Positions 5,228 to 6,561 of a stretch of DNA of 6,561 bases are shown piece after piece. The position numbers and the translations under genes were made by a program. The stretch is from Bacteroidota bacterium. GTDB taxonomy: Bacteria > Bacteroidota > Bacteroidia > Chitinophagales > Chitinophagaceae. Below the pieces are notes generated by a model that ran no database searches, was not told where the DNA came from, and was given only the letters and a program-made list of their open reading frames with translations. Where the stretch lies: contig JAGWTX010000140.1 of assembly GCA_028875955.1 (NCBI GenBank), positions 1 to 6,561 of the forward strand, given 5' to 3'. The stretch's first letter is position 1. Each line of letters starts with the position of its first letter.

Positions 5228-6514
5228 ATGACAAAAGAAAAAGTAGGTAGTTACAGATGGGTGGTAGTGGCATTGTTGTTTTTTGCCACAACGATCAACT
5301 ATATTGACCGGCAGGTGATTGGTCTGTTAAAACCAACACTCACCGCGGAATTCGGTTGGGACAATACCACTTTCGGGTATATCAATGGTTTTTTTCAGTT
5401 GTTTTATGCATTGGGACTTTTGGCTTTCGGTCGCATCATTGATAAGATCGGTACCAAACTGGGCTATACCATTTCCATAATCGTATGGAGTGTGGCTGCC
5501 ATGGCACATGCACTGGTGAAAACAACCCTGGGTTTTGCCATTGCCAGATCCAGTCTGGGTTTGGGTGAGTCTGGTAACTTTCCCGCCGCAATCAAAGCCG
5601 TTGCAGAATGGTTCCCCAAAAAAGAAAGGGCGCTGGCAACCGGCATCTTTAACTCCGGTGCCAATATCGGAGCTGTAGTTGCCCCCATCATGGTACCGGC
5701 AATCCTGGGTGCCTATGGGTGGAAGGAAGCCTTCCTGATCACCGGTGCCCTGGGTTTTATCTGGCTGATCTTTTGGATCATTGTTTATGAGATCCCTTCC
5801 CGGAAAAAAGGGTTGAGCAAACCTGAGTTTGATTATATCCATAGTGATGATGAAGAAGTGGCGGATACCAAAGCCAAACCCATTCCCTGGCTGCAACTCC
5901 TGACCATCCGTCAAACCTGGGCTTTCTTCATGGGTAAATTCCTCACAGATCCCATCTGGTGGTTCTTCCTCTTCTGGTTACCGGGTTATTTCAGCGATAC
6001 CTATAACCTGGATATGACCAAACCCGGCTGGCCACTGGTGATCGTATATTCTGCCACAACGGTAGGTAGTATCGGTGGAGGTTATCTTTCCTCCTTCCTC
6101 ATCAAAAAAGGCTGGTCCATACCCAAAGCGAGGAAAATGTCCATGTTGTTTTTCGCCTTCTGTGTGGTTCCCATTATGACGATCCGGTATTTTAATAGCG
6201 AATGGGCCATCATCGGTTTGATCAGTCTTGCAGCCGCTGCCCACCAGGCCTGGAGTGCGAATATCTTCACCACGGCATCCGATATGTTTCCCAAAAGGGC
6301 TATCAGTTCAGTGGTCGGTATCGGTGGTATGGCCGGAAGTATCGGCGGCGTTTTGTTTCAACCCCTGGTGGGTATGATCCTGGATTATTTCGAAAAACAG
6401 GGTAGCAAAACGGTGGGTTACAATATTATTTTCCTGATCTGTGGTTTGGCTTATCTGGTTGCCTGGCTGGTCATGCATTTCCTGATTGGCAAAAGAACCA
6501 AAGTAGAATTATAG
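5228..6514 (+). CDS. exuT: MFS hexuronate transporter, ExuT-like (anion:cation symporter family)
   Basis: This 428-aa inner-membrane protein of the major facilitator superfamily probably imports galacturonate/glucuronate or a related ketouronate by proton symport. About twelve hydrophobic segments can be followed. TM1 is near residues 11-30 and TM2 near 49-67, with the cytoplasmic motif A (GRIIDKIGTKLG, 68-79) before TM3. A charged central loop spans about 191-220 (SRKKGLSKPE, HSDDEE), and the last helices end near 420 before the basic tail GKRTKVEL. NYIDRQVIGLLKP (24-36) and the block GLGESGNFPAAIKAVAEWFP (111-130) followed by KKERALATGIFNSGANIGA are characteristic of the ACS family and ExuT. 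It is the second gene after eda, 2 bases away, so uptake and final breakdown are made together. Exact substrate cannot be read from sequence, and an unsaturated or keto-deoxy uronate is possible here. Confidence 0.87.
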   Translation: MTKEKVGSYRWVVVALLFFATTINYIDRQVIGLLKPTLTAEFGWDNTTFGYINGFFQLFYALGLLAFGRIIDKIGTKLGYTISIIVWSVAAMAHALVKTTLGFAIARSSLGLGESGNFPAAIKAVAEWFPKKERALATGIFNSGANIGAVVAPIMVPAILGAYGWKEAFLITGALGFIWLIFWIIVYEIPSRKKGLSKPEFDYIHSDDEEVADTKAKPIPWLQLLTIRQTWAFFMGKFLTDPIWWFFLFWLPGYFSDTYNLDMTKPGWPLVIVYSATTVGSIGGGYLSSFLIKKGWSIPKARKMSMLFFAFCVVPIMTIRYFNSEWAIIGLISLAAAAHQAWSANIFTTASDMFPKRAISSVVGIGGMAGSIGGVLFQPLVGMILDYFEKQGSKTVGYNIIFLICGLAYLVAWLVMHFLIGKRTKVEL

Positions 6515-6561
6515 TTCAGCATCGTATCAAACAAACCTGCCTTTGTGTATGTCCGGGATAA

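Noticed and set aside
5327..5914. A 195-codon open frame on the minus strand inside the transporter gene
   Set aside because: It lies wholly antisense to a well-supported MFS gene, and its translation is rich in Gly, Gln, Cys and Asp with no recognisable domain. It is a by-product of codon composition.
6515..6561. Possible start of another gene after the transporter (ATG at 6549)
   Set aside because: Only four codons are available before the window ends, so nothing can be supported.
1..6561. A wholly new system such as a defence island, mobile element or CRISPR array
   Set aside because: All seven genes belong to known sugar-acid catabolic families. No repeats array, transposase, integrase, toxin-antitoxin pair or phage gene is present.

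Overview
The window is a compact hexuronate / unsaturated-uronate catabolism locus, probably from a Bacteroidota bacterium (my best guess is Chitinophagaceae or a relative). That placement is an inference. It rests on the style of the proteins, the absence of Shine-Dalgarno sequences before every start, short A/T-rich intergenic regions, and the pairing of a KDPG aldolase with an ExuT-type carrier. There are seven genes: one truncated at the left edge and six complete. No RNA gene, CRISPR array, insertion sequence or phage gene was seen, and no stretch longer than about 210 bases lacks a gene.

Layout. Bases 1-729 (+) hold kduD without its first ~14 codons. A 163-base gap follows (730-892), with a small GC-rich hairpin and a long imperfect inverted repeat. 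Next come kduI (893-1723, +) and a PfkB-family sugar kinase (1740-2750, +) only 16 bases behind it. A convergent gap (2751-2834) carries a terminator hairpin whose T-run faces the minus-strand operon. That operon, read right to left, is kdgK (4356-3331) then a YhcH/YjgK/YiaL-family gene (3287-2835). A divergent regulatory gap (4357-4562) contains a perfect 18-base palindrome typical of a LacI-family operator. To its right, eda (4563-5225, +) and an ExuT-like MFS carrier (5228-6514, +) are separated by 2 bases. The last 47 bases show no recognisable gene.

How the genes work together. KduI isomerises 5-keto-4-deoxyuronate, the spontaneous product of unsaturated uronates released from pectin or other polyuronides. 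KduD reduces the resulting 2,5-diketo-3-deoxygluconate to 2-keto-3-deoxygluconate (KDG). KDG kinase makes KDPG, and Eda splits it into pyruvate and glyceraldehyde 3-phosphate. The MFS protein would import the uronate, and the YhcH-like protein may handle sugar anomers. The window therefore encodes the whole route from 5-keto-4-deoxyuronate to central metabolism. It also has two divergent KDG-kinase-like genes, and no polysaccharide lyase, no uronate isomerase (UxaC) and no regulator gene. I recognise the pathway as known. The points worth a second look are the second kinase with an altered NxxE motif, the shared operator, and the unusual kduD-kduI spacer.
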